Below, in pieces: positions 6,682 through 12,894 of a stretch of 12,894 nt of DNA. Source of the DNA: Thalassarchaeum sp002495735. Its GTDB lineage: Archaea; Thermoplasmatota; Poseidoniia; Poseidoniales; Thalassarchaeaceae. Position 1 is the first letter of the stretch, and every line of letters starts with the position of its first letter. The notes beneath the pieces were generated by a model. It had not been told where the DNA came from, searched no databases, and was given only the letters and a program-made list of their open reading frames with translations. The position numbers and the translations under genes are program-made. Where the stretch lies: NCBI GenBank assembly GCA_937911265.1, contig CALDRG010000058.1, positions 1 through 12,894 on the forward strand, given 5' to 3'.

Positions 6682-8337
6682 ATGCGACCAGTAGGCCCAA
6701 GGGACCTAGTAGGCATTGTCCTGCAGCCCATCGAAGCGGTCTCCAGCACCCTAGAGCGCAAATTGGGACTATTCTCGGTGATTATCATATCGCTCTCAGC
6801 GATGATCGGAAGCGGACTGTTCGTACTTCCGTCCCTCGCCTATGCCATGGTCGGAGGAGGGGTATGGCTGGCCTATGTCCTCGCTGCTCTTGTGGTCATT
6901 CCCGGGGCAATCAGCCAGAGCGAGTTGGCCTCGGCCATGCCGACCTCGGGCGGCTCCTTCGTGTTCATTGAGAGAACATTCGGGCCCATGTTCGGGACCA
7001 TCGCCGGGCTCGGCCTTTGGGCATCGTTCCTGCTCAAGGCCGCCTTCGCTCTGATTGGATTCTCAGCCTACCTGATGTTCGTGCAGGAGTACCTCGGGAC
7101 TGATGTCACTGCCATCCAGGCAGCTCTCAGTTTGCTGGTGTTGGTAGTCATCATCAATACTCTCGGGATGAAGAGGATAAAGGCGGTACAGACACCCATC
7201 GTCACCCTATCCATCCTCATGCTAGTAGGACTCACCATCTGGGCAAACGTCTCCGGAGATGCGGACTACTCGAAGGCACGCCCAGTGCTGCAGAGTACGA
7301 GTGATTGGACGAGGATGGGCGAGGCTTCTGCCTTCGTTCTAGTATCCTATGCTGGGGTGGCCAAAGTAGCGGCCATCGGAGGAGAAATCAAAAATCCTGG
7401 CAAGAATCTGCCCGGAGGAATCATGACCTCCCTTGGGATAGGGGCCGTGCTCTATGCAGTGTTGGTCGCGACAATGGTCGCTGTGATCCCGCACGAGGCA
7501 TTCTTCGATTCGAACGGTCATGCCATCGAGGACCCCGTCCGAGCCTTCGCCGAGGTTGTGGGAGGTAGCGACGTGGCGATCTTCGCCGCAATCGTTGCCA
7601 TTCTGACGATGACATCGATGTCACTGGCAGGGATACTCGCTGCATCGCGCTACCTATTCGCCATGTCCCGAGACAACCTGTTGCCCGATCTGTTCGAGGA
7701 CGTTCATCCTCGATACGAGACGCCCCATATCGCCATAATCGTCACCGGGGCGGCGATGGCTGTCGCACTGCTCACCATAGACGTACACCAAGTCGCCAAG
7801 TATGCCTCAGGATTCCAGATAATGGTGTACGTGCTGATGTCCCTGTCCGTCCTAGTTCTCAGGAAGGCCACGCCCTCTCACGCGTGGTACCGGCCCGAGT
7901 ACAACGCCCCGCTACGCCCCTTCCTACAGTGGTTCGGGATTATCTCTGGGAGTCTCCTGCTCTACTTCATGGGGATGGAGGCCATCATCGGCGCTGCGAC
8001 CGCAACCGTCGTCGGTTTGTTGATCTATCAGGGCTACGGAAAGAAGCACCAAAGCCACAAGATTTCGCCGTGGGAGACCTTCAGGCTGATGTCCTCTGAC
8101 CCTCATCGAGCCGAATCGCGTCGACGCGCATCTGCATTCTTCGCCGCTGACACTTGGGGCAACAAACTGCTGACCCTCAGGCAGTTCATGTCCTGCGTAG
8201 ACGCCTTGGGGCTGGAGTACGGCGACATTGACACTCTGCGCGACTACTTCCACGCCGCAGACGAGAACGGCGACGGGCTGATTCACCTTGAGCAGTACCT
8301 AATGGCTCTCGAGACAATGAGTTCCGACGAGGGATGA
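6682..8337 (+). CDS. APC-superfamily amino-acid permease with C-terminal EF-hand pair
   Basis: A 551-residue transporter. The first helix holds SAMIGSGLFVLP, the Gly-Ser-Gly unwound substrate site of APC-fold amino-acid transporters. AFVLVSYAGVAKVAAIGGEI with NPGKNLP, and SRYLFAMSRDNLLP, are further APC family signatures (CAT/YfnA-like). About twelve hydrophobic segments fill residues 30-453. The tail (454-551) is soluble. DENGDGLIHLEQ at 527-538 is an EF-hand loop with Asp1, Asn3, Asp5, Gly6 and Ile8, though position 12 is Gln rather than Glu. FAADTWGNKLLTLRQF around 487-502 aligns with it as a second, degenerate hand. This suggests calcium sensing by the permease; that is inference. It is divergent from the PLC-like gene (80 bases between) and precedes panB. 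The transported amino acid cannot be predicted. Confidence 0.88.
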   Translation: MRPVGPRDLVGIVLQPIEAVSSTLERKLGLFSVIIISLSAMIGSGLFVLPSLAYAMVGGGVWLAYVLAALVVIPGAISQSELASAMPTSGGSFVFIERTFGPMFGTIAGLGLWASFLLKAAFALIGFSAYLMFVQEYLGTDVTAIQAALSLLVLVVIINTLGMKRIKAVQTPIVTLSILMLVGLTIWANVSGDADYSKARPVLQSTSDWTRMGEASAFVLVSYAGVAKVAAIGGEIKNPGKNLPGGIMTSLGIGAVLYAVLVATMVAVIPHEAFFDSNGHAIEDPVRAFAEVVGGSDVAIFAAIVAILTMTSMSLAGILAASRYLFAMSRDNLLPDLFEDVHPRYETPHIAIIVTGAAMAVALLTIDVHQVAKYASGFQIMVYVLMSLSVLVLRKATPSHAWYRPEYNAPLRPFLQWFGIISGSLLLYFMGMEAIIGAATATVVGLLIYQGYGKKHQSHKISPWETFRLMSSDPHRAESRRRASAFFAADTWGNKLLTLRQFMSCVDALGLEYGDIDTLRDYFHAADENGDGLIHLEQYLMALETMSSDEG

Positions 8338-8394
8338 AGCAGGCGAGTGGTTGAAGGCGTCAATAGCCCTCGCTGCACTCCTAGAGGAAGTGCC

Positions 8395-9207
8395 ATGGTT
8401 TCTAGCCGAGCGAAGAAGGTCACCACTCAGACCTTGCAGAAGATGAAACAGTCTGGCGAGAAGATTGCCATGCTGACTGCATACGACTACTCTCTAGCTC
8501 GTCTCGTGGATGGTGCTGGAATAGACGTAATTCTCGTCGGCGACTCTGCCTCAAACGTGATGGCAGGAAACGAGACCACAGTGCCGATTACCCTCGACCA
8601 CATGATTTACCACGCCCAGTGCGTGATCAACGGTGTCGACAGGGCACTGGTTGTCGTCGATATGCCGTTTGGCTCATATCAGGGCGACTCCAAGACCGCG
8701 TTGGACTCGGCCATCCGCATAATGAAGGAGTCTGGCGGACACGCTGTCAAGCTCGAGGGAGGAGCCGAGGTCTGCGAGTCGGTAAAGCGCATCGTCGAGG
8801 CCGGCATCCCAGTGATGGGCCATCTCGGACTGACGCCGCAATCAATCTACAAGTTTGGTACCTACTCGGTGAGGGCCAAGGAAGATGCCGAGGCGACTAG
8901 GCTTATCGAGGACGCCAAAGCGCTCGAGGAGGCAGGCTGTTTCTCTGTGGTCTTCGAGAAGATTCCATCAGAGTTGGCCAAGCAGGCCAGCGAGGTGCTG
9001 GCCATTCCTACCATCGGCATCGGTGCTGGCTCGGACTGCGACGGACAGGTGCTGGTGCTGCACGACATGCTAGGAATCACCAAGGACTTCTCGCCGAGGT
9101 TCTTGAGGAGATATGCTGACCTCGGGAGTATCATCGAGGCAGCGGTGAGTCAGTATGTGGAGGACGTTCGTAGTGCGGACTTCCCGAACGATGAAGAGAG
9201 GTATTGA
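8395..9207 (+). CDS. panB: 3-methyl-2-oxobutanoate hydroxymethyltransferase (ketopantoate hydroxymethyltransferase)
   Basis: A 270-residue enzyme that transfers a hydroxymethyl group from methylenetetrahydrofolate (or an archaeal equivalent cofactor) to 2-oxoisovalerate, giving ketopantoate for coenzyme A synthesis in the cytoplasm. Seen: MLTAYDYSLARL (26-37), VILVGDSASNVM (45-56), VVDMPFGSYQ (87-96), VKLEGG (118-123), MGHLGLTPQS (141-150), VVFEKIP (185-191) and IGIGAGSDCDGQVLVLHD. Asp50, Asp89 and Glu121 fit the metal-binding residues, and Glu188 the catalytic Glu, of E. coli PanB. The reading frame allows a GTG start at 8347, but ATG 8395 with GAGG at 8384-8387 gives an N-terminus of family length and is preferred. 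The gene follows the permease by 57 bases on the same strand. No other pan gene is in the window. Confidence 0.95.
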   Translation: MVSSRAKKVTTQTLQKMKQSGEKIAMLTAYDYSLARLVDGAGIDVILVGDSASNVMAGNETTVPITLDHMIYHAQCVINGVDRALVVVDMPFGSYQGDSKTALDSAIRIMKESGGHAVKLEGGAEVCESVKRIVEAGIPVMGHLGLTPQSIYKFGTYSVRAKEDAEATRLIEDAKALEEAGCFSVVFEKIPSELAKQASEVLAIPTIGIGAGSDCDGQVLVLHDMLGITKDFSPRFLRRYADLGSIIEAAVSQYVEDVRSADFPNDEERY

Positions 9208-9272
9208 GCAGGGGCGCGGCGCGCCTCGCACAACATTCAAGGACACTCGCATTAGGATGAGGAAGGACTGTC

Positions 9273-10229
9273 ATGAGCGAGTTGTGGGTAGAACGCCATC
9301 GTCCGCAGACCGTGGGCGACATCAAGGGTCAGCGCGCGGTGGTTGACCGACTCAAGGCGTACGCCGAGATGCGCAGCTTTCCTCACCTCTTACTCTCAGG
9401 CCCGCCGGGCACCGGCAAGACGACCGCGGCCCTAGCACTGACTCGCGATGTGTTCGGTGAGGACTACAGGATGAACCTCCTAGAGATGAACGCCAGCGAT
9501 GAGCGCAAACTCGAGTCCATCCGAACCAAGGTCAAGCAATTCGCCAAGACAGCGCCATCACCAGGCACCTCGTTCAAGGTTATCTTTCTCGATGAGGCTG
9601 ACGCCCTCACGCCCGACGCTCAGGGTGCGCTACGTCGAATCATGGAGCAAAACTCGCAGACCTGCAGATTCATCCTGTCGTGCAACTACTCGTCGAAGAT
9701 CATCGAGCCCATCCAGTCGCGCTGCGCGGTGTTCCGCTTCCGCCCTCTGGCCGAGGATCAGATCCTCGAGATGATTAGTTTGGTTGCCGAGTCAGAGGGC
9801 ATCAATCTCGATGAAGAGGCCGCCGTCGCAATAGCCCACGTCAGTCTAGGAGACCTGCGCAAGGCCATCACCTCGCTGCAGGTCGCCGCATCACTCGACT
9901 CCAACGTTACTCGCGACCTCGTCTACGAGACCACGGCGACCGCTCCGCCCGAGGAGTTGCACGGCTACATCCTCGCATGCAAGGAGGACGGCTTCCAACC
10001 GGCCCGGCGTAGGCTCAAGGAACTGCTCGACAGATTTGGTTTGGCCGGAACCGACCTCGTCAATCAGATGCACCGCGAACTTGGCTCAATCTCGTTCCTT
10101 GACGAGGCTCAGAAGCTGGCGGTCACCGAGGCGATGGCCGAGTGTGACTTCAGGATGGTCGAGGGTGGCGGCGAAGCCCTTCAGTTGGATGCGATGACAG
10201 CGAGGATCTGTTCGCTCATCGGGTCCTAG
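9273..10229 (+). CDS. rfcS: Replication factor C small subunit (clamp loader)
   Basis: A 318-residue AAA+ ATPase that, with the large subunit, loads the PCNA sliding clamp on primed DNA. Seen: an N-terminal WVERHRPQTVGDIKGQ box, Walker A GPPGTGKT (43-50), a stretch MNASDER (72-78), Walker B VIFLDEAD (103-110), sensor 1 LSCNYSSKII (135-144) and the SRC arginine-finger motif (149-151). A sensor 2 region near GDLRKAITSLQ follows, then the C-terminal collar helices. The length is normal, and there is no intein, unlike many archaeal rfcS genes. A GAGG at 9259-9262 precedes the ATG by ten bases. It lies 65 bases after panB, and its TAG shares CTAG with the stop of the convergent membrane gene. This is one of the clearest archaeal markers in the window. 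Confidence 0.96.
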   Translation: MSELWVERHRPQTVGDIKGQRAVVDRLKAYAEMRSFPHLLLSGPPGTGKTTAALALTRDVFGEDYRMNLLEMNASDERKLESIRTKVKQFAKTAPSPGTSFKVIFLDEADALTPDAQGALRRIMEQNSQTCRFILSCNYSSKIIEPIQSRCAVFRFRPLAEDQILEMISLVAESEGINLDEEAAVAIAHVSLGDLRKAITSLQVAASLDSNVTRDLVYETTATAPPEELHGYILACKEDGFQPARRRLKELLDRFGLAGTDLVNQMHRELGSISFLDEAQKLAVTEAMAECDFRMVEGGGEALQLDAMTARICSLIGS

Positions 10230-11128
10230 ACGACCCGAACGATGTTGATGGTGTAGACTGCATCCCAGACGTTCTGCTCCCACGGATCACCCACTTCACT
10301 GAGATTGATGCGAACCTCGTAGTCGCCCAGCTCCATCCCGGAGATGTCCCAAGCCAGCCCTACGTCTTCGGACCTTGAAGCGACCTTAGGTCCCAGTACA
10401 TCACCAGTTAGCGTGTTCTTATGGTCCCCTCGAGTCCAGTTGCCCCCGACTTCGTCGAATCGTACTTGGGCCTCACTCAGTTCACCAACAGCACCATTCG
10501 ACAGATTGGCAATCATCTCGCCGCGGTACCATATGCTGGCAGTCATAATCGCGGTTTCGGCATCCACGTTGTCGCGCACTGACATCCCGAGGACAACGTC
10601 GATGGTGTCCTGGTTAGTCTCGAGATAGTAGGTGTCCTTGCTCCATCTGGCGTCGACGACAGCATCGTTGGTCTCGATGTCGAGCCCTCCAGAGATAGCG
10701 GGAGCAGCGATGTCTCCCAAGGGCGGGTTGGCCAGTATGAAGGATAGTGCGATGAACGAGAAGAAGTAGAGAAAGCCAGCACGGAACCAGTTGCCTAAGG
10801 TGAAAATCTCGTAGTACTCAGTCGGGACCATTATCTTGTGCAGCGACGGGATGGTGACAATCAACAGCATTGGAAGCAGCCACAGAGCCCTTGTAGGCTC
10901 GGTTAGAGTGGGCATGAAGACGTAGCGCATGAACATGCAAACAGACAATCCGTAGATGATGACAATCCACATTGAGTACGCCTCAGCAGTCTCTTTCTTG
11001 GCAGCTGCAGCTGGGTCGAAAGGCTCGAGCACACGGCTCTGCTTCTCCTTGTCCTTGTCCTCCTCGCTCTTCTTGCGCCGCTTGCTCCCGTAGGCGCTTG
11101 CGCGCATCGCACTGTCGACATCGACCAT
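10226..11128 (-). CDS. Three-helix membrane protein with C-terminal external domain, unknown function
   Basis: A 300-residue protein I do not recognise. The first 50 residues are highly charged and probably cytoplasmic (KRRKKSEEDKDKEKQ at 16-30). Three hydrophobic helices follow at about 52-73, 80-96 and 114-134. Residues ~138-300 look like a soluble, beta-rich domain, probably external, with sequons such as NLSN and NWTR and a C-terminal strand pattern (YEVRINLSEV, YTINIVRVV). Odd helix number with the charged head inside puts the domain outside. ATG 11126-11128 is the only good start. The stop TAG (10226-10228 on the minus strand) overlaps the rfcS stop by the palindrome CTAG. It is divergent from the tRNA gene across 120 bases. 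Confidence 0.8.
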   Translation of the reverse strand: MVDVDSAMRASAYGSKRRKKSEEDKDKEKQSRVLEPFDPAAAAKKETAEAYSMWIVIIYGLSVCMFMRYVFMPTLTEPTRALWLLPMLLIVTIPSLHKIMVPTEYYEIFTLGNWFRAGFLYFFSFIALSFILANPPLGDIAAPAISGGLDIETNDAVVDARWSKDTYYLETNQDTIDVVLGMSVRDNVDAETAIMTASIWYRGEMIANLSNGAVGELSEAQVRFDEVGGNWTRGDHKNTLTGDVLGPKVASRSEDVGLAWDISGMELGDYEVRINLSEVGDPWEQNVWDAVYTINIVRVV

Positions 11129-11198
11129 GGAATCCAGTCATCGGCGGGAGCGGTGCGCAAATCAACCCTGCGTGTGAGCAGCCGTGCAGATTTGGACC

Positions 11199-11205
11199 AA
11201 TATTA
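11199..11205 (+). promoter_or_regulatory. Putative TATA box of the tRNA gene
   Basis: AATATTA is the only clearly AT-rich hexamer-scale element in the 120-base gap between the membrane gene start and the tRNA. It lies about 46 bases before the mature tRNA, which would give a 5' leader of roughly 20 bases if transcription starts ~26 bases downstream. The site is inferred from position and composition. Confidence 0.4.
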
Positions 11206-11248
11206 GGTGAGAACGCTCAAAAAAGGAATCCCGGCTCGCAAAGCCACA

Positions 11249-11324
11249 GCCTCATTGGTGTAGTTGGTAGCACGCCAGTCTCATAAGCTGGAGGTCGTCG
11301 GTTCAAATCCGTCATGAGGCACCA
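11249..11324 (+). tRNA. tRNA-Met(CAU), elongator type, CCA encoded
   Basis: A full cloverleaf without intron. The acceptor GCCTCAT pairs perfectly with ATGAGGC; the D stem is GTGT/GCAC, the anticodon stem CCAGT/GCTGG with loop CTCATAA (anticodon CAT at 11282-11284), and the T arm GTCGG-TTCAAAT-CCGTC. The discriminator is A at 11321, and CCA follows at 11322-11324. Absence of three G-C pairs next to the anticodon loop argues against the initiator. Elongator Met fits the GCC/GGC acceptor end, but the CAU anticodon alone cannot exclude the agmatidine-modified tRNA-Ile2. The T stem has a U50-U64 mismatch. The 3' end is only eight bases from the stop codon of the convergent gene. Confidence 0.93.
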
Positions 11325-11332
11325 CATATTTG

Positions 11333-11677
11333 CTAAGAGCCAATCAATTGGTAATCATCACTTAGCGGAGTAGCACCCGTCTCGGTCAGGATTAGTTTCC
11401 CGTCTTTGAAGCGATTGAAACTCAATACGGCCTCAGAGGTTGAGCCATTAGCGAAGTGTGCGATTCCGTGCTCAATGCCGATCTCATCATTTTCGAATAG
11501 AATACGATGGTTCTCCATAGTCACGCTACCACTGCCTGCGAAGCCGATGAAGTCACTCTTGCCCAACACCATCCCACCAACGTGTGGGATGAACCGATAG
11601 TCCTCATGGACTAGGGCTTCCAGTGCCTCGGTATCTCCAGATTCGAATGCGGCTTGTATTGCGGCTACTTTGCTCAT
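11333..11677 (-). CDS. SnoaL/NTF2-like small protein
   Basis: A 114-residue cytoplasmic protein, counted from ATG 11677. The opening MSKVAAIQAAFESGDTEALE, followed by LVHEDYRFIPHVGG and GKSDFIGF, has the helix-helix-strand layout of SnoaL-like/NTF2-fold proteins, in which AAFESGDTEALEAL is the typical first helix. The later strands HRILFENDEIGIEHG and AVLSFNRFKDGKLILTETG also fit. Such proteins are small-molecule-binding or isomerase folds, and no substrate can be named. The reading frame continues upstream to 11827, inside the lipoprotein gene, but that part is low-quality sequence, so the internal ATG is preferred. It lies 70 bases downstream of the lipoprotein gene on the same strand and may be co-transcribed with it. 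Confidence 0.72.
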   Translation of the reverse strand: MSKVAAIQAAFESGDTEALEALVHEDYRFIPHVGGMVLGKSDFIGFAGSGSVTMENHRILFENDEIGIEHGIAHFANGSTSEAVLSFNRFKDGKLILTETGATPLSDDYQLIGS

Positions 11678-11747
11678 GGTGCAAAGGTGGGGAAGAAGCG
11701 TATGACTCTTCCGTGTGTGGATCAAACTGACCCAGATAGATGTCTTA

Positions 11748-12839
11748 TCACTCGTGCATGGTGACAGCCGTCGACGACCACAGCACGTAGTACGACCAGT
11801 CACTCCACACGAAATCGTAGTCGTCAAAACTCGTGATGTCGTACTCCCACCAGTAGGCTACATTCAGTGATGCGAACATGGTCATGTCGAGCTCGCACTC
11901 CAGTCCCGGCGGGCCGAAATAGCCGGGCCAGGAATCGAGGTTCGTTATCCCCTCGCACGTGTTGCTGAAGTCTATGCCGCCGCTCGATGTCGAGTAGTTA
12001 GCCGTGAAACTCTCAGTGGAGAACACGTAGGTGTGGTAGATTACCGCGGATTGGTCCGAGCAGTTGGATATGCAAGTGCCGGTGAGGGTGATTTCGCCGT
12101 GCGCGGCGAGCAGATAGGAGGAGGCTCCGTAGTCCTGCTCGATGGTCAGGTTGAGGACGCTCCAGCCAGCCGCACTGGAGTAGTCCTCGGTGCCGCCACT
12201 GGCATCTCCTACCGAGTTCGTTATCCAAATGTCGACCCCGCCCATCGAATCATCTCCATCTAGGGAAGCTTTTCTCTGCATGAGGTACTCCCTCTCGCCA
12301 GCCATCGCATCGCAAGACCCGTCGATGAACTTGGCGTTGGCCTCAGAGAGGTCGGCGACAGGCACTGAGGTGAATGCAATATCATACGCTGAGAAAGGAC
12401 CCACAAGTTCAGCCTCCCAAACGCTCCCTATTCCGACGCAGATGTTAGCGCCGTCCAAGCCGGCAGCGGAGTAGCCGGCAGAGGCACGGGGGTAAGCATC
12501 CTCGCGGACCAGCAGGGCGAGGTCGTTGTCATACTCGGAGTAGGTGACCAAGAACGAGGACTCGCCGGGGTCGGAGCCGCTGAGGGCGTGCAGGCTCGAA
12601 GACGAGACGCCCCCACTGCCGTTCACATAGTTCGTAGTCGTAGAGGTCTCGTTGGTGTAGTAGTTGGTCGTAATCTCCACCGTGGTGTTGTTCATGAAGT
12701 CCTCCAGCCCGGATTCAATCATTCCTTGCAGGGTCTCGGCATCGAACTCGTCGTTGCCGCCCCCATCAGGATCTCCTGTGCATCCTGCCAGTGTGCTGCT
12801 GACGAGGATGAGTGCTAGTAGTGCTACCTTGTAACTCAT
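11748..12839 (-). CDS. Secreted lipoprotein with a partial AapJ-type amino-acid-binding lobe
   Basis: A 363-residue lipoprotein, counted from ATG 12839. Signal peptide with lipobox LAGC puts the lipidated Cys at 20. Residues 21-80 are a Gly/Asp-rich linker and an Asn/Thr-rich stalk with sequons NNT, NET and NGS. Residues ~95-191 resemble one lobe of family 3 solute-binding proteins of the AapJ/BztA amino-acid type: LVREDAYPRASAGYSAAGLD, GANICVGIGS and FIDGSCDAMAGEREYLMQ match the order FMVRK...LDGASVCVQTG...RCDAYTTD that I recall in AapJ. The paired Cys134 and Cys176 are kept. The preceding lobe with the amino-acid site is absent. Residues ~195-363 are a Trp/Tyr- and Cys-containing region I do not recognise. 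An upstream in-frame ATG at 12866 falls in the TATA box and is rejected. Confidence 0.75.
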   Translation of the reverse strand: MSYKVALLALILVSSTLAGCTGDPDGGGNDEFDAETLQGMIESGLEDFMNNTTVEITTNYYTNETSTTTNYVNGSGGVSSSSLHALSGSDPGESSFLVTYSEYDNDLALLVREDAYPRASAGYSAAGLDGANICVGIGSVWEAELVGPFSAYDIAFTSVPVADLSEANAKFIDGSCDAMAGEREYLMQRKASLDGDDSMGGVDIWITNSVGDASGGTEDYSSAAGWSVLNLTIEQDYGASSYLLAAHGEITLTGTCISNCSDQSAVIYHTYVFSTESFTANYSTSSGGIDFSNTCEGITNLDSWPGYFGPPGLECELDMTMFASLNVAYWWEYDITSFDDYDFVWSDWSYYVLWSSTAVTMHE

Positions 12840-12863
12840 GACTCGCAGGGAGGGGCGGGGGCG

Positions 12864-12870
12864 CATAAAC
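12864..12870 (-). promoter_or_regulatory. TATA box for a leaderless lipoprotein transcript
   Basis: On the minus strand GTTTATG lies 25-31 bases before ATG 12839, in otherwise GC-rich sequence. An archaeal TATA box at this distance puts the transcription start on or beside the start codon, so a leaderless mRNA is likely. It also supports ATG 12839 over the earlier in-frame ATG. Confidence 0.6.
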
Positions 12871-12894
12871 CAGTATCTGAATCTGATTACTAAC

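Noticed and set aside
6212..6694. 160-codon plus-strand open frame opposite the PLC-like gene
   Set aside because: It is antisense to the signal peptide and catalytic region of the lipoprotein, and its sequence shows no family features.
6602..6700. 33-residue N-terminal extension of the PLC-like lipoprotein
   Set aside because: It would bury the signal peptide and overlap the start of the divergent permease; ATG 6601 directly begins the signal peptide.
11678..11827. 50-residue N-terminal extension of the SnoaL-like protein
   Set aside because: It would overlap the end of the lipoprotein gene and has Cys/Arg-rich non-protein-like sequence; ATG 11677 begins a typical SnoaL first helix.
1..12894. 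Mobile element, phage island, CRISPR array or defence system
   Set aside because: I saw no transposase, integrase, terminal inverted repeats, regularly spaced repeats or nuclease/helicase defence genes.

Overview
The window looks like a piece of an archaeal chromosome, most likely a planktonic marine euryarchaeon of the Poseidoniales (Marine Group II) or a close relative in Thermoplasmatota. The support is an archaeal-type replication factor C small subunit, secreted lipoproteins with Asn/Thr-rich stalks and many N-glycosylation sequons, a TATA box placed for a leaderless transcript, a CAU tRNA, and dense packing of short-spaced genes. The lineage is an inference from gene content; no rRNA is present. 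I see no insertion sequence, phage gene, integrase or CRISPR array.

Left part (1-3087): the start of a YbaK-type aminoacyl-tRNA deacylase (minus, cut by the window edge), divergent from a membrane pair: a Frag1/DRAM/Sfk1-like protein and a PAP2-superfamily, AUR1-like phosphatase or inositolphosphotransferase that carries an extra external beta domain. A small membrane protein on the minus strand overlaps its 3' end.

Centre (3099-5551): a tight three-gene operon closely matching the 2-aminophenol meta-cleavage genes of bacteria. It encodes the catalytic beta subunit (AmnB-like) and non-catalytic alpha subunit (AmnA-like) of 2-aminophenol 1,6-dioxygenase, then a RidA-family 2-aminomuconate deaminase (AmnD-like). 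The deaminase has an acidic N-terminal extension with a six-glycine zipper at exact four-residue spacing. The semialdehyde dehydrogenase needed between the two steps is not in the window. This operon is the most interesting system here.

Right-centre (5570-10229): a secreted lipoprotein resembling Ca2+-dependent PI-phospholipase C (minus), then on the plus strand an APC amino-acid permease with a C-terminal EF-hand pair, ketopantoate hydroxymethyltransferase (panB) and rfcS.

Right end (10226-12894): a three-helix membrane protein with an external domain (minus, sharing CTAG with the rfcS stop), a tRNA-Met(CAU), a SnoaL/NTF2-like small protein (minus), and a lipoprotein containing what looks like only one lobe of an AapJ-type amino-acid-binding protein. 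Three proteins with eukaryote-like lipid themes (Frag1/PGAP2-like, AUR1-like PAP2, PI-PLC-like) fall within 6.3 kb, which raises the possibility of inositol-lipid or GPI-like chemistry, but this is only suggestive.
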